From the NCBI GenBank assembly GCA_026125665.1, contig JAHCKS010000057.1:1-34357 (forward strand): a stretch of DNA of 34,357 nt, written 5' to 3'. Origin of the DNA: Rubrivivax sp. (lineage in GTDB: Bacteria; Pseudomonadota; Gammaproteobacteria; Burkholderiales; Burkholderiaceae_C). This document shows, one piece after another, positions 32,250-34,357 of the stretch. How positions within the stretch are numbered: the first letter of the stretch is position 1; every line of letters begins with the position of its first letter. The notes beneath the pieces were generated by a model. That model was given only the letters and a program-made list of their open reading frames with translations. It did not search any database and was not told the DNA's origin. The position numbers and the translations under genes are program-made.

Positions 32250-34357
32250 TCACGTGGTCACTCCTTCCAGAGGTTCGTCCTGCAATGCCGCCGCCTCGGC
32301 CGGCCCCCAGCCGCCGCCGCCGGCCGTCTCGATCACCCAGCCGTCGCCGGCCGCCAGCTCGACCCGCGCGCGCGGGCCGAGCGGCTCGACGCGCCCGTCC
32401 GCTCGCAATACCCGTGCCGTGCTCGGCGCGCCGGCGCCGCCGCCGGCATTGCCCGGGGCGCGGCTGCCGTGGCGTTCGCCGCGGTAGGTCAGCAGCGCGC
32501 GGCCGTGCAGCAGCCGCCAAGCACGGCGCACGCCGTCGCCACCGCGGAAGGCGCCTTCGCCGCCCGAGCCGCGGCGGATCTCGTAGGCCTCCACGCGCAC
32601 CGGCGCCTGCGCCTCGATCACCTCGACCGGCGTGTTGCGCGCGTTGCCCACGTCGGTGGAAACGCCGCTCTCGCCCGGTCCGTGCGCGCTGGCGCCGGCA
32701 CCGCTGGCGATGATCTCGGTGAAGAAGAAGGGCTTGCCGACGCCGTCCTCGCCGCCCACCGACAGCACGGCCGCCACGCCGGCGTGCGCGGCCGAGGTCA
32801 CCGCCGCCGCCTCGCGCCCCCAGGCCGACAGCATGGCGTTGGCGGCCAGCTTGACGGTGGCGGTGCGGGCGTTCACCGCCGCCGGCCAGCGCGGGTTCAC
32901 GACGCTGCCTTCGGGCAGCACCAGCGTCATCGGCACCAGGCAGCCGCCGTTGTTGGGCGCGTTCGGCGCCAGCGTGCGCATGAAGAAGAGCGCCGCCGAC
33001 ATCATGCTGGCCACGGAAGCGTTGACCGGCCCGCGCGTCTGCGACGCCGAGCCGGTGAAGTCGATCGTCAGCTCGCCGCCACGCTTCAGCAGCACCACCT
33101 GCAGCGGCACCGGCTGGTCGGTGACGCCGTCGCTGTCGAGCTGGTCGCACCAGCCGTGGCGGCCGTCGGGTGCGCGCACGAGCGCCGTGCGCGTGAGCGC
33201 CTCGGTGCGCGCCAGCAGCGCCTGGCAGCGGCCGCCGAACGAGCCGGCGGCCCCCGGCGCGTGCCACAGCGCCGCCAGCTCGCGCGCCGCCAGCTCGCAG
33301 CTGGACCACTGTGCCTCGAGGTCGGCCGCCAGGTGCGACGGCGTGCGCGTGTTGGCCAGCAGCAGCGCGCGCACCGTCGGCTCGAGCTGGCCGTGGCGGT
33401 GCGACTGCACCGGCGGCACGCGCAGCCCCTCCTCGAAGAGGCTGGTGGCGTGCGGCGGCACCGAGCCGGGCGTCAGGCCGCCGACGTCCTGGTGGTGCAG
33501 GCTGACGGCGGCCAATGCCATCAGCCGCGGCTCGGCGATGGCCGGCACCCCGGAGGTGCCGGTCCAGGCCGCCGGCGTGTGGAAAAGCGGCACGACGAGC
33601 GTCAGGTCGGGCAGGTGCGAGCCGCCCTCCCAGGGGTCGTTGAGCAGGAAGCCGTCGCCTTCGGCCATCTGCGCCGCCGGGAACCGCGCCAGCACCGCCT
33701 GCACCGCCGGGATCAGCGAGCCCAGCAGCAGCGGCAGCCAGCGCGCCTGCGCGATCAGGCGCCCGTCGGGCAGGAAGAGCGCGGCGGCGCAATCGCCCGC
33801 CTCGCGCGCGATCGACGAGCGCGCGCTTTGCATCAGGCGCTGCTGCATGTGGTCGGCCACGCCCTGCAGAAGCAGCGCCAGCTCGTCCAGGCCGTCGGCC
33901 GGCGCCGGCTCGACGAGCTCGAGCTCGTCGGCGCGCGAGCGGCCCTCGGCGGCCAGCACGGCGGCGGCGAACCGCTCGTACTCGCGCGGCCGCGCCGCCA
34001 CGCGGTGCGAGAGCACCAGCGCGCAGCCGGGCAGGTGGGCGCGCAGCACCTCGGCGATGCGTTCCTCGTGCCGCGGGTTCAGGTGCGAGAAGAGGCCGCA
34101 GACGGCCACCGCGTCGACCTCGGTCGCGGCGATGCGCGCGCCGAGCGCGCCGAGCTCGGCTTCGTCGAGCGGCTGCACCTCGCGGCCGCTGGCGTCGATG
34201 CGACCGGCGACCTCGAACACGAGGTCGCGCGGCGGCGGCGTGACCAGCCGCTCCAGCCGCGGCTGCGGGCTGTACAGCTCGCGCCGGTTCTGGCGGCCCA
34301 GCGCCAGCAGGTCGCCGAAGCCGCGCGGCAGCACCACCGCCACGTCGAGCGGCGCGG
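32250..34357 (-). CDS. Hydantoinase A/B fusion missing the HyuA core (5' end beyond the window)
   Basis: At least 697 residues are visible and the frame stays open to the window edge, so the true start is outside. The first ~130 residues are the N-terminal domain of hydantoinase/5-oxoprolinase subunit A (G-F-G-D-L-L-A-L-G-R-Q-N-R, D-A-V-A-V-C-G-L-F-S, R-P-R-E-Y-E-R). From about 145 on the protein is subunit B (C-A-A-A-L-F-L-P-D-G-R-L-I-A-Q-A, L-L-N-D-P-W-E-G-G-S-H-L-P-D, S-L-H-H-Q-D-V-G-G-L-T-P-G-S, G-G-G-G-W-G at the end). The large ATP-binding Hydantoinase_A domain that normally separates them is absent. Intact enzymes open hydantoin or 5-oxoproline rings with ATP; this one may not. It heads the amide-catabolism gene run. 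Confidence 0.85.
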   Translation of the reverse strand, partial: APLDVAVVLPRGFGDLLALGRQNRRELYSPQPRLERLVTPPPRDLVFEVAGRIDASGREVQPLDEAELGALGARIAATEVDAVAVCGLFSHLNPRHEERIAEVLRAHLPGCALVLSHRVAARPREYERFAAAVLAAEGRSRADELELVEPAPADGLDELALLLQGVADHMQQRLMQSARSSIAREAGDCAAALFLPDGRLIAQARWLPLLLGSLIPAVQAVLARFPAAQMAEGDGFLLNDPWEGGSHLPDLTLVVPLFHTPAAWTGTSGVPAIAEPRLMALAAVSLHHQDVGGLTPGSVPPHATSLFEEGLRVPPVQSHRHGQLEPTVRALLLANTRTPSHLAADLEAQWSSCELAARELAALWHAPGAAGSFGGRCQALLARTEALTRTALVRAPDGRHGWCDQLDSDGVTDQPVPLQVVLLKRGGELTIDFTGSASQTRGPVNASVASMMSAALFFMRTLAPNAPNNGGCLVPMTLVLPEGSVVNPRWPAAVNARTATVKLAANAMLSAWGREAAAVTSAAHAGVAAVLSVGGEDGVGKPFFFTEIIASGAGASAHGPGESGVSTDVGNARNTPVEVIEAQAPVRVEAYEIRRGSGGEGAFRGGDGVRRAWRLLHGRALLTYRGERHGSRAPGNAGGGAGAPSTARVLRADGRVEPLGPRARVELAAGDGWVIETAGGGGWGPAEAAALQDEPLEGVTT

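Overview
This is a very GC-rich (roughly 70% or more) chromosomal window with dense, mostly intact bacterial genes. The class I PHA synthase, the tandem MocR-type regulators, the Anbu-type proteasome homologue and the catabolic ABC/hydantoinase cluster suggest a betaproteobacterium of the order Burkholderiales (Rubrivivax/Leptothrix/Piscinibacter-like). That assignment is inference from gene content and composition; there is no rRNA or marker gene to prove it, and no tRNA, CRISPR array, integrase or insertion-sequence transposase was seen.

Left part (1-5310): two tandem MocR-like (GntR plus aminotransferase fold) regulators on the minus strand, divergent from a response-regulator-like gene. 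The block is bracketed by two direct copies of a ~250 bp repeat rich in long hairpins. Both MocR paralogues lack the PLP-binding lysine, and the receiver domain of the response regulator lacks most of its acidic pocket, so all three regulators appear to have lost their textbook sensing chemistry.

Middle-left (5311-11811): a TonB-dependent receptor on the minus strand, then a plus-strand run of an Anbu peptidase, an alpha/beta hydrolase that has lost its nucleophile region, a GNAT acetyltransferase and a membrane-anchored TIR protein. Convergent to these (11920-16506, minus strand) lie an exported protein of unknown function, a small exported protein, a YdjM-type membrane protein and a TetR regulator. 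A gamma-glutamylcyclotransferase-like gene is divergent from the TetR gene.

Middle (17155-23065): an SDR dehydrogenase and PhaC (PHA granule synthesis), a solitary minimal nucleotidyltransferase, a nitrilase C-terminal remnant, a winged-helix/TPR regulator and a divergent small lipoprotein. A ~330 bp element of nested inverted repeats (23295-23626) fills the gap before the next block.

Right part (23663-34357, all minus strand): a long run of ten or more genes starting beyond the window edge: a hydantoinase A/B fusion lacking the A core, a flavodoxin-fold oxidoreductase, a creatininase-family hydrolase, an NMT1-type ABC transporter (binding protein, ATPase, permease), a FAD-linked oxidase, an N-formylglutamate amidohydrolase, a HicAB toxin-antitoxin pair and an aspartoacylase/succinylglutamate desuccinylase-like enzyme. 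The shared theme is uptake and hydrolysis of cyclic or N-acylated amides, probably releasing amino acids; the substrate is not known.
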